DNA of 64,000 nucleotides from JAFDVL01 sp963794955 (GTDB taxonomy: Bacteria > Acidobacteriota > Blastocatellia > RBC074): positions 87,302 to 151,301 of the forward strand of contig CAWCGF010000008.1 in NCBI GenBank assembly GCA_963794955.1, read 5' to 3'. Both the position numbers and the translations under genes were made by a program. Positions 9,825 through 17,517 of the stretch are shown in pieces (position 1 is the stretch's first letter; each line of letters starts with the position of its first letter). Under the pieces are notes generated by a model. That model saw nothing but the letters and a program-made list of their open reading frames with translations. It made no database searches and was not told the origin of the DNA.

Positions 9825-10562
9825 CTATGTGAAAATCAATTTGACGCCTGCGATCAATAACACGACTGCCAAAAGCTTTTTGATGAACCCCACGGAAAGC
9901 TGTCGGCTGCCGAGATAGGAACCGACGGCACCCCCTGTTAGCGCAGCAACGACTATCGGCGTCGTAAACAAGGGAAGTTGTTTTGTGCTGCTAAGATTGC
10001 CGAGCAAGCCGGAAATGGAATTGACGAGGATGAATAAGGCCGAAACAGCCGAAGCCGCTTTCGTTTTTGACCAGCGGAAGAAAATCATTAGCGGTGTCAG
10101 AAAGATTCCGCCGCCCGTTCCGGTCAAGCCTGATAACAAGCCCAGCCCTGCGCCTGTCGCCAACGCCAGCGATTTGGCGGGCGGATTGATTTCTTTGTCT
10201 TCCGCCTTCGATTCAAAGAAAAATCGTATGGCTGAATAGAGCAGCACCAAGCCCACCAAAAGCTTGAACCACTGCGTGGGCAAATTGATGTAGCCACCGA
10301 GAAATGCGAACGGAACCGACAACAAGGCAAACGGCCAAAAGAGCGACCATGAAAAATGTCCAGCGCGCCAGAATTGATACGAAGTCAGGCTGGCTACTAG
10401 AATATTCAGCACCAGCGCGGAAGGCTTGATCACTATTGGCGCGAGGCCGAATAGGGTCATCACGGCGATGTAGCCAGACGCTCCCGCGTGCCCGACGGCA
10501 GAATACAAAAATGCTACCAACAGAATGGCGAGGCACAGGGAAATCAGCATTTCAGTCGTCAT
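9825..10562 (-). CDS. TauE/SafE family sulfite exporter-like permease
   Basis: A 245-residue integral membrane protein with about seven to eight hydrophobic segments and the repeated TauE/SafE motifs: VGHAGASGYIAVMTLFGL at the start and GLLSGLTGTGGGIFLTPLMIF in the middle, each opening one half of the inverted-repeat fold. Family members move sulfite, sulfoacetate or other sulfur-containing anions, often outward; some act on unrelated anions. It sits between a molybdate-type regulator gene and a TonB receptor, which suggests handling of an oxyanion or sulfur compound (inference). No strong ribosome site is visible before the ATG; it starts 9 bp after the regulator gene stops. Confidence 0.85.
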   Translation of the reverse strand: MTTEMLISLCLAILLVAFLYSAVGHAGASGYIAVMTLFGLAPIVIKPSALVLNILVASLTSYQFWRAGHFSWSLFWPFALLSVPFAFLGGYINLPTQWFKLLVGLVLLYSAIRFFFESKAEDKEINPPAKSLALATGAGLGLLSGLTGTGGGIFLTPLMIFFRWSKTKAASAVSALFILVNSISGLLGNLSSTKQLPLFTTPIVVAALTGGAVGSYLGSRQLSVGFIKKLLAVVLLIAGVKLIFT

Positions 10563-10571
10563 AGCGAGTAT

Positions 10572-10985
10572 TCAATCTTTGATAATCATGACTTCGGTGG
10601 CTTTGATCAGCGCATAAACAGTTGAGCCTTTTTTCAGCCCTAACGCCCGCGCCGCATCGCTGGTAATAATTGAGGTGATGACTTGCCCGCCGACATCAAT
10701 GCTTGCCTGTGCAAGTAATCCTTCAAAGCGGATGGCAATGATTTGGCCGCGCAATTTGTTGCGACCACTAATGGATTCCAAACCAAATGCTTTTGGTGTT
10801 TTGGCTTTCTTGACTACGGTCGCGGAACGGGCACTGGTAATGCGTTCAATTTCGCGGCGTGGGATGCGATGATGTCCACCCGCCGTCTGCGTTGATTTAA
10901 TCTTGCCGTCATAAATCCAGCGTTTAATTGTCAGGATGCTAACGCCTGCCAATTGCGCTGCTTCTTTGGGTTTTAATAGCTCCAT
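10572..10985 (-). CDS. HTH (excisionase/MerR-like) plus TOBE/Mop domain regulator
   Basis: A 137-residue protein with two domains. Residues 1-55 are a winged helix-turn-helix of the excisionase/MerR type (LLKPKEAAQLAGVSILTIKRW and GGHHRIPRREIER). Residues about 70-137 are a TOBE/Mop domain (GRNKLRGQIIAIRFEGLLAQ, then VITSIITSDAARALGLKKGS and YALIKATEVMI), which in ModE, ModC and Mop proteins binds molybdate or tungstate. It is therefore probably a molybdate- or tungstate-responsive regulator of the downstream genes. The internal ATG at 10985 is preferred over an upstream start at 11177, because the extra 64 residues are low in complexity and lie outside both domains. It is divergent from the AhpD-like gene. 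Confidence 0.8.
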   Translation of the reverse strand: MELLKPKEAAQLAGVSILTIKRWIYDGKIKSTQTAGGHHRIPRREIERITSARSATVVKKAKTPKAFGLESISGRNKLRGQIIAIRFEGLLAQASIDVGGQVITSIITSDAARALGLKKGSTVYALIKATEVMIIKD

Positions 10986-11192
10986 TGACGGGGATGCTTG
11001 CAGATTGAGACGATAAGAGTCAACCTTTGCTATCTGAGGTGAGATAGATTGATATGATTTGGTAATGAGAATTACCGACGAGCAAGGCTTTGCTGCCTTG
11101 CCTCGCAATTTTAGCCGGAGGCAGGGCTTGCACTCAGCTTGTATCTGGCTTTTACTCTTGCCCATAGAATCTAACAAAGGAGAGGAACTGCC

Positions 11193-11771
11193 ATGACCTG
11201 GATTCGCACGATCCCCCTCGAAGAAGCCGATGCGCCTTTGCGCCAGGCACTAGAAGCGCAGCGTGCCCTGTATCCAATTGAGTATGCTGCGCCGACCTCG
11301 CCGGGAGGGGACAGCGTAGTAGCCTCGCACACGCTCATGCCCGATGCGCTCTTTCACATCTTTAGCGCCTTCGGAGCGATGATGTCACCTGACCTGCCGC
11401 TGAGTCGCGCGCAGCACGAAATGATCGCCACGATGGTGTCGGCCACCAACCACTGTTTTTACTGAGTGGAATCGCACGCAGAGTTTCTGCGTATGGTGAC
11501 TTTGGATGAAGACTTCGTGACACGGTTGCGCACCGATTACCAATCGGCTTCGATCAGCGAGCAAGATCGCGTGATGTTGGATTATGTGGTGCAGTTGACG
11601 AAAGATGCGACAAAACTGACGCCGCAAGATCACGACAAATTACGCGCCGTTGGCTTTGACGACAAAGCCATCTTGCAAATTACGTTGATTGCTTCGTGGT
11701 TCAATTACATCAATCGCGCGGCGGATGCCTTAGGTGTCGGTCGTGGCAAACGCGAAGATTGGTCGGTGTGA
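11193..11771 (+). CDS. AhpD-like peroxidase-related protein, selenoprotein (Sec91)
   Basis: Two same-frame stretches, 11193-11462 and 11466-11771, are joined by a single TGA at 11463-11465, giving a 192-residue AhpD-like (carboxymuconolactone decarboxylase fold) protein. Around the TGA the sequence reads E76-x11-C88-F-Y-U91-V-E-S-H95. This is the AhpD catalytic signature E-x11-C-x-x-C-x3-H with the second cysteine replaced by the TGA. Sec-containing AhpD-like proteins are a known bacterial group, so the reading is well founded. A hairpin with the right spacing follows. The start is set by a strong AAAGGAGAGGAACTGCC site. Expected role: thiol- or selenol-based reduction of peroxides, in the cytoplasm. 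Confidence 0.9.
11476..11492 (+). promoter_or_regulatory. SECIS-like hairpin after the AhpD-like TGA
   Basis: Ten bases after the TGA a perfect seven-pair stem forms, ACGCAGA-GUU-UCUGCGU, with a three-base loop that begins with G. There are 17 bases between UGA and loop. Stem length, distance and the leading loop G fit the general bacterial SECIS model. Its placement is almost the same as in the DUF3179 gene of this window. Confidence 0.75.
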
Positions 11772-11946
11772 GGCGTCTTATACAGGGTGGAACAAGATGC
11801 AGGGGTACGCTTGTTCGCAACCCTGAATTTGTGGGCGGCGGGAACATCCTTTATACTGCCCAACACTGCTTTTGATTATAGACCAGTCAATGACTGGATT
11901 GAGATCGTCCGCATCTCATCATTACGTTGCCAGGTGGATTCATCAA

Positions 11947-13794
11947 ATGGTTGCTAAAAATCTTCGTGCCCAAGTTGCTTCGGTGATAATTTTATTACTG
12001 GCCCTTCCCGTGGGAATTTTTCCGCAAACTACGCCGCCCACTTCGGAAGCGCCTTCGCCTGCCTTGCGAACTGGCGCGGGCGTGACCACCGGAGACGCGC
12101 AACAATATGCCGTTTGTCGAACAGTCGGAATTCTTGATCCGCAAGCGCCGATGATTTTTGCTGACGTCACGGCGAAAACCGCGCTGGCCAATTTCAAACA
12201 TGTCACGGATGGTCCTGATGTCAACTACATTATTGATACGCCGTCGGGCGGACTAGCGTTGCTTGACTATGACAACGACGGCTTGTTGGATGTGTATCTG
12301 CTCAACGGCTCCACCATGAAAGCGCAGCGCGGCGCAGAGAAAGCCCCACGCGCCGCGCTGTTTCATAACCTTGGCAATTTCAAATTTGAAGACGTGACCG
12401 ATAAGGCCGGCGTCGCCAATGAACGCTGGGGCATGGGCGTTGCCGTTGGTGATTATGACAATGATGGTTTTGCCGATCTGTTCGTGAGCAATTACGGTGT
12501 CTCGCGGCTTTATCATAACAACGGCAACGGCACCTTCACGGATCTGGCCGAAAAGCTCGGAGTCGCACGCAAGGGCTGGAGCACGGGCGCGACGTGGGGC
12601 GATTATGACAACGACGGGCGACTGGATTTGTTCGTGCCTGCGTATGTGGATTTCAGTCTTGATAAGCTGCCACCGAATCCGGCAGAAGTCGCCAAATCCG
12701 GCGGCGTTGGCCAGAACTTCTGCAACTTTCGCGGTGTGAGCGTGATGTGTGGCCCGCGCGGTCTCAAAGGCGAAAAGGACACGCTCTATCATCAAAAAGC
12801 GGATGGCACATTTGAAGATGCGAGTGCAAAAGCGGGCGTGACTGATCCGTTAGGATATTACGGCTTCTCGGCAGCCTTCGTGCGGTTGCGCGATTCCAAT
12901 CTGCTGGATTTGTTGGTCGTCAACGATTCGACGGCGAAGCAGCTTTACATCAATCAAGGCAACGGCACCTTCAAGGAAACAGGCTTTGAATCTGGCATCG
13001 CGCTGAACGAAAACGGCAAAGAGCAAGCCGGAATGGGACTTGGCCTCGGCGATTACGACAACGACGGCAAGCTGGATGTATACATCACCAACTTTTCGGA
13101 TGACTCGAACACGCTCTATCACAACGACGGCGGCGGCAATTTTACGGATGTAACCTTTCAAACGGGACACGGCGAACCGACGATTCCCTTTTTGGGCTGG
13201 GGCACGAACTTTTTAGATTTTGATAACAATGGCTGGCTGGATGTGTTCATCGCCAACGGCCACGTTTATCCGACCGTAGACAAATATCAATGGGGTACGA
13301 GCTTCGCGCAACAGCCGTTGTTGTTTCGTAATCTGGCGAATGGCAGATTTGATCGCGTTGGGGCGGCACCGAACAGCGGTTTGGCCAGCGCGTGGGTAAG
13401 CCGCGGCATGGTCAAGGGCGATTTGGATGGGGATGGTCGTTTGGATGTCGTGATGAATAATTTCAATAGTGCGCCGACCGTGTTGCACAATGTCACGGAG
13501 TCCAAAAATCACTGGCTGTCGTTGCGACTGATGGGCGACACCAAAGTCAAAACACCACGTGATGCGATTGGTTCGACCGTGTATGTGACCGTTGGCAAAT
13601 TGCGTTTGCGCCAGGATGTCATCAGCGGTGGCGGCTACGCTTCAAACAACGATCTGAAGTTGCATTTCGGCTTGGGCGAGGCAACGAAGGTAGATAAAGT
13701 CGAAATCAGGTGGGCGAATGGGACAACCGAAACAGTCAACCTCAACGCGGTAGATCGCGTGTGGACTGTCACGCAAGGAAAGGGGGCCAAATAA
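11947..13794 (+). CDS. CRTAC1-family protein (VCBS/FG-GAP repeats plus ASPIC/UnbV)
   Basis: About 615 residues from the chosen ATG, which is preceded by CCAGGTGG; an upstream TTG at 11872 would add 25 residues. A signal peptide (VASVIILLLALPVGIFPQ) leads into at least six calcium-type VCBS/FG-GAP blades, each marked by L-x-D-Y-D-N-D-G-x-x-D-x-x (around residues 98, 160, 205, 350 and later). It ends in an ASPIC/UnbV domain (about 525-610: IGSTVYVTVGKLRLRQDVISGGGYASN and LHFGLG). Such proteins are secreted beta-propellers of unknown function, abundant in Acidobacteriota and Planctomycetota. The stop TAA directly abuts the ATG of the cytochrome gene, so the two are probably translationally coupled. 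Confidence 0.88.
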   Translation: MVAKNLRAQVASVIILLLALPVGIFPQTTPPTSEAPSPALRTGAGVTTGDAQQYAVCRTVGILDPQAPMIFADVTAKTALANFKHVTDGPDVNYIIDTPSGGLALLDYDNDGLLDVYLLNGSTMKAQRGAEKAPRAALFHNLGNFKFEDVTDKAGVANERWGMGVAVGDYDNDGFADLFVSNYGVSRLYHNNGNGTFTDLAEKLGVARKGWSTGATWGDYDNDGRLDLFVPAYVDFSLDKLPPNPAEVAKSGGVGQNFCNFRGVSVMCGPRGLKGEKDTLYHQKADGTFEDASAKAGVTDPLGYYGFSAAFVRLRDSNLLDLLVVNDSTAKQLYINQGNGTFKETGFESGIALNENGKEQAGMGLGLGDYDNDGKLDVYITNFSDDSNTLYHNDGGGNFTDVTFQTGHGEPTIPFLGWGTNFLDFDNNGWLDVFIANGHVYPTVDKYQWGTSFAQQPLLFRNLANGRFDRVGAAPNSGLASAWVSRGMVKGDLDGDGRLDVVMNNFNSAPTVLHNVTESKNHWLSLRLMGDTKVKTPRDAIGSTVYVTVGKLRLRQDVISGGGYASNNDLKLHFGLGEATKVDKVEIRWANGTTETVNLNAVDRVWTVTQGKGAK

Positions 13795-15999
13795 ATGCTG
13801 AACCAATTTACTGCTCCATCTCATTTTCGCCGTGCTGCTGCGCTGGTCCTGATTTTGTTGGCAGGCGCGTTTTATGCTTTCGCCAGCAAGAACAACGAAG
13901 ACCCCAAAGAGAACCCCTTCGCGCCATATCACGAAAAAATCAAAGCGACCTACGATCTGAAATTTGGCGACAACCCTTTCGCGCCGAGCAATGCTGCGAC
14001 GACGACGGGTACATTCATTCCGGGTGAATATTTCATCGCTTCCAGCCGCTGTGCCAAATGCCATGCGGGCGCGCACGCACAGTGGCAGGAGTCGGCGCAT
14101 CGCAACAGCTTCCGCGAGCCGTTTTATCAAAAGAATGTCAAAGACCTTGTCAATCAACGCGGCATCGAATTCACGCGGCATTGCGAGTCTTGTCACAATC
14201 CGGCTGCTTTATTCACTGGTTCATTGACTAAAGATTCCAAGGTCAAACGTCCGTTTGATGAAGAAGGTGTTTCCTGCATCGGATGCCATTCCATCGAGAA
14301 AGTGAACAAGCAGGGCATCGGCGGATATGTAATGGGCGTTCCGGCCTTGCTCGTCAAAGAAGACGGCACGCGGCTGCACAAGGCTTCGGATCAGGAAATT
14401 ATGGACGATGTGCTTTCCCATCGGCGCGCGATGATGCGTCCGTTGCTGAAGTCGCAGGAGTTTTGCGCTTCCTGTCACAAGTCGCAAGTGCCGCGCGAAC
14501 TCAACGATTACAAATTCATTCGCGCCTTTGCCGTGGGCGATGAATTTCAGATGTCGTCGTTTTCCAAAGACTCGCCGCATCCGTTTTATACGCGCGATCA
14601 GGAAAGCTGCAATTCGTGCCACATGAAAAAAGAGCCGATGCTGAAATATGACATCGCGGCCAAAGATGGCAAGCTGGCGACGCACCGCTGGGCGACAGCG
14701 AATACGGCAATTCCGACATTTTACAAATGGCCGAATCAACTCGAAGCCGTCAAAAAATTCCTGGAAAACGATGCGCTGGGCATCGACATTTTCGCCTTGC
14801 GCAAGGGGGCCGCCCGCAACGGCGACGGCAATACGGAAATGATCAAAGACCTGATTGCCCCCCTGAATCAAAGCGCCTTCACGATCCAGGCGGGCGATGC
14901 GTTGACGGCGGATGTTGTTATCACCAACAAGAACATCGGGCATTCTTTCCCGCCCGAACTGCGCGACTTTTACGAGGCGTGGGTGGAGTTTACTGTGACG
15001 GATGACAAGGGCAAGCTGGTTTTCAATTCCGGCTTCCTGAAACCGAACGGCTACCTGGATGAAGCCGCCCACAATTACAAAACTTACCTTGTGAAAGAGG
15101 ACGGGTCGTACAACGACATCCATCACATTTGGAAAACGAAAATCGTTGCGCAAAACAATGCGATTCAATCAGGGCGCTCCGATGTTGCGCGCTATCAATT
15201 CACCGTGCCACAAGCTTATAACGGCGCGTTGAAATTGAAGGCCCGCGTGCAATATCGCCGCTTCACACGTGTGTTTCAAGATTATGTGCTGGGCAAGCCC
15301 GTAGACTATCCAATTGTGACGATGGCGACGACGGAATATACGATGCGTGTCGGTGAGAACATGCCCGTTGAAGTCAACGGCACCTTGTCGCCATGGCGAC
15401 GCTGGAACAATTACGGCATTGCCTTGTTCGACCATCGGCAATTTGCGTTGGCGACAGATGTCTTCGCGCGTGTGGCGGAACTTGATGAAACCTATCGCCC
15501 GATGGCGAAAGTAAATCGCGCGCTGGCCTTAATTGAACTGGATCGTTATGACGAAGCAGGGAGGTGGCTGGATGAAGTCATAACTGCGAATCCGAACAAT
15601 CTGCGCGCGGTCTTCCAACAAGCCCGCGTCTTTATCAAATTCGGCAAGTTAGATGCCGCCGAAGCGAACCTGAAAAAAGTGCTTGCGGCCTATCCCCGTG
15701 ATCGCATGTCGTGGCAACAGTTCGGCGAACTTTGCAAAATCAAACGAGATTACCCCAGCGCGCAAAATTGCTATGAGCAAGTGCTCAGCATTGATCCCGA
15801 AGACGCTGGCGCACATTACAACCTGATGCTCATTTTCCGTAAACTGGGCAAACATGAGGAAGCAGGCCGCGAAGCCAAAATCTTTGCTGATCTGAAAGAC
15901 GATCCGGCAGCCTTTCCCATCGCCAATGAATTTCTGCGACTGCATCCTGAGATGAGCAACGAGAGCGTGCCCTTTCATGTGCATAGCGCAGAACGTTAA
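13795..15999 (+). CDS. Multihaem cytochrome c with C-terminal TPR repeats
   Basis: A 734-residue exported protein. After an N-terminal hydrophobic segment (AAALVLILLAGAFYAFA) there are five CxxCH haem-binding motifs: CAKCH (near residue 86), CESCH (130), CIGCH (161), CASCH (225) and CNSCH (272). This resembles the cytochrome c554-like multihaem domain. The middle (about 350-540) is a beta-rich region with a conserved GHSFPPELRDFYEAWVEF stretch. Residues about 545-715 are TPR repeats (AKVNRALALIELDRYDEAG, AHYNLMLIFRKLGKHEEAG). The protein is likely periplasmic or outer-surface and passes electrons to or from a partner. The partner is unknown; the coupled CRTAC1 protein is the obvious candidate. 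Confidence 0.88.
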   Translation: MLNQFTAPSHFRRAAALVLILLAGAFYAFASKNNEDPKENPFAPYHEKIKATYDLKFGDNPFAPSNAATTTGTFIPGEYFIASSRCAKCHAGAHAQWQESAHRNSFREPFYQKNVKDLVNQRGIEFTRHCESCHNPAALFTGSLTKDSKVKRPFDEEGVSCIGCHSIEKVNKQGIGGYVMGVPALLVKEDGTRLHKASDQEIMDDVLSHRRAMMRPLLKSQEFCASCHKSQVPRELNDYKFIRAFAVGDEFQMSSFSKDSPHPFYTRDQESCNSCHMKKEPMLKYDIAAKDGKLATHRWATANTAIPTFYKWPNQLEAVKKFLENDALGIDIFALRKGAARNGDGNTEMIKDLIAPLNQSAFTIQAGDALTADVVITNKNIGHSFPPELRDFYEAWVEFTVTDDKGKLVFNSGFLKPNGYLDEAAHNYKTYLVKEDGSYNDIHHIWKTKIVAQNNAIQSGRSDVARYQFTVPQAYNGALKLKARVQYRRFTRVFQDYVLGKPVDYPIVTMATTEYTMRVGENMPVEVNGTLSPWRRWNNYGIALFDHRQFALATDVFARVAELDETYRPMAKVNRALALIELDRYDEAGRWLDEVITANPNNLRAVFQQARVFIKFGKLDAAEANLKKVLAAYPRDRMSWQQFGELCKIKRDYPSAQNCYEQVLSIDPEDAGAHYNLMLIFRKLGKHEEAGREAKIFADLKDDPAAFPIANEFLRLHPEMSNESVPFHVHSAER

Positions 16000-16043
16000 T
16001 CGAACCTTACAAACGCAAAAGAAAGAGGCATAAAACAAAATTC

Positions 16044-17237
16044 ATGAATGACGCACCCGTAATTGCTCCCTTAACTCCACCCCGCCGTGTTTTGCTCGGC
16101 CCTGGCCCTTCTCCGGTTGATGATCGCGTGTTGCGCGTCATGTCCGCGCCGTTGCTGGGGCATCTTGATCCGCTTTTCATTCGCGTGATGGACGAAGTGC
16201 AGGAGATGCTGCGCTACGTGTTTGAAACGAATAACCGGTTGACGATTCCTGTTTCAGGAACAGGCAGCGCCGGGATGGAAGCGACCGTCGCCAACTTGCT
16301 CGAACCGGGCGAAGAAATTGTACTTTGCATCAACGGCTATTTTGGCGAGCGGATGCACGATATGGTCACGCGCCTGGGGGCAAAACCGATTCGCGTCGAA
16401 TGCGAATGGGGCGGCCCCGTGGACATCGAAAAAACACGCGAAGCCTGGCGCAACTCGAATGCGCGCGTGCTGTTTGCCGTGCAGGCGGAAACGTCTACGG
16501 GCGTGTTGCAGGACATTGCGCCGCTACGCGAAATTGCCGACGAACGCGAGGGCTATTTGATTATTGATGCGGTCACGAGCATCGCGGCGCATTCCATTGG
16601 CGCAGATCGCAATCGGATTGATGCTGTCTATGCGGGCACGCAAAAAGCATTGTCGTGCCCGCCGGGCTTGGCTCCGGTGACGTTTTCGGATCGCGCAATT
16701 GCGAAAATCAAAGCGCGCACGACAAAAGTTAGCAGTTGGTATCTCGACACCAGTTTGCTGACAGCCTATTGGGATAGCCCGGCTGGAACGCCGCGCACCT
16801 ATCATCACACCGCGCCGATCACGATGAACTATGCCTTGCATGAAGCCTTGCGCATCGTGGCCGAAGAAGGCTTGGCTGCGCGTGCCACCCGTCACGAACG
16901 CAATCATCGCGCGTTGGTCGCAGGCGTCGAAGCCATGGGCGTTGGCATGCACGTCGCGCCGGAGCATCGCCTGTGGACGCTGAATGCTGTCCGTGTGCCC
17001 GACGGCGTAGACGATGCGAAAGTTCGCGCCCGCTTGCTGAATGAATTCGACATCGAAATCGGCGGTGGCCTCGGCGCTTTAAAAGGCAAAATCTTTCGTG
17101 TTGGCTTGATGGGCGCGGGCAGCACGGAAAACAACGTGTTATTGCTCTTGGCCGCCCTGGAAAGATGCCTGAAAGCTGAAGGCTTTATCCCCCAAGCTTC
17201 GGGCGTCAGTGCCGCCGCTGATTTTTACGCCAGCTAA
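16044..17237 (+). CDS. Class V aminotransferase (alanine/serine-glyoxylate type)
   Basis: A 397-residue PLP enzyme of the AGXT/SGAT group. The N-terminal LLGPGPSPVDDRVLRVMSAP and LGHLDPLF motifs are characteristic, as are SGTGSAGMEA (phosphate-binding loop), LIIDAVTSIAAHSIGADRN with the Asp that contacts the PLP ring nitrogen, and GTQKALSCPPGLA with the Schiff-base Lys. The C-terminal ALKGKIFRVGLMG also fits. The family transfers amino groups from alanine or serine to glyoxylate, or acts on related substrates such as phosphonates; the exact substrate cannot be read here. It is 44 bp after the cytochrome gene and may be part of that transcript. Confidence 0.9.
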   Translation: MNDAPVIAPLTPPRRVLLGPGPSPVDDRVLRVMSAPLLGHLDPLFIRVMDEVQEMLRYVFETNNRLTIPVSGTGSAGMEATVANLLEPGEEIVLCINGYFGERMHDMVTRLGAKPIRVECEWGGPVDIEKTREAWRNSNARVLFAVQAETSTGVLQDIAPLREIADEREGYLIIDAVTSIAAHSIGADRNRIDAVYAGTQKALSCPPGLAPVTFSDRAIAKIKARTTKVSSWYLDTSLLTAYWDSPAGTPRTYHHTAPITMNYALHEALRIVAEEGLAARATRHERNHRALVAGVEAMGVGMHVAPEHRLWTLNAVRVPDGVDDAKVRARLLNEFDIEIGGGLGALKGKIFRVGLMGAGSTENNVLLLLAALERCLKAEGFIPQASGVSAAADFYAS

Positions 17238-17243
17238 AGGCCG

Positions 17244-17312
17244 GACGGTACGAGGAGCGGTAGCGGATTGGTTGGGGTTTCACCCGCTTGCTACTACTCG
17301 CCGTACCGTCCC
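17244..17312. repeat. REP-like inverted repeat in the intergenic gap
   Basis: The 280-bp gap after the aminotransferase gene opens with a long dyad. GGACGGTACG (17244-17253) pairs perfectly with CGTACCGTCC (17303-17312), and the inner GAGCGGTAGC/GCTACTACTC arms pair at 8 of 10 positions. The folded unit with its CACCCGCTTGCTA core looks like a dispersed intergenic REP-type element, or a transcript-end hairpin; no T-run follows. The rest of the gap (17313-17517) shows nothing recognisable. Confidence 0.6.
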
Positions 17313-17517
17313 AATGTTACCCGCGGGCATTAGCCTGAAAATAGTTGACTTCCGCTTTCCTGCCCCCGTAAACTTCACCTGCGAGTTTCCTCTGACTCTG
17401 CCACTCGCAAGAAATTTATCAGCATCTTATCCTGCGTCGCGCACCCCGATTCCAATGCAGGTTTGAGATAAAGCCAAAACCTTTTGCCTCGCAACAACCA
17501 CAAGTTACGTCCTTTGT

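Noticed and set aside
14221..15168. A 315-codon minus-strand ORF opposite the cytochrome gene
   Set aside because: The plus strand has five haem motifs and TPR repeats; the minus frame has no domain and is a codon-usage shadow.
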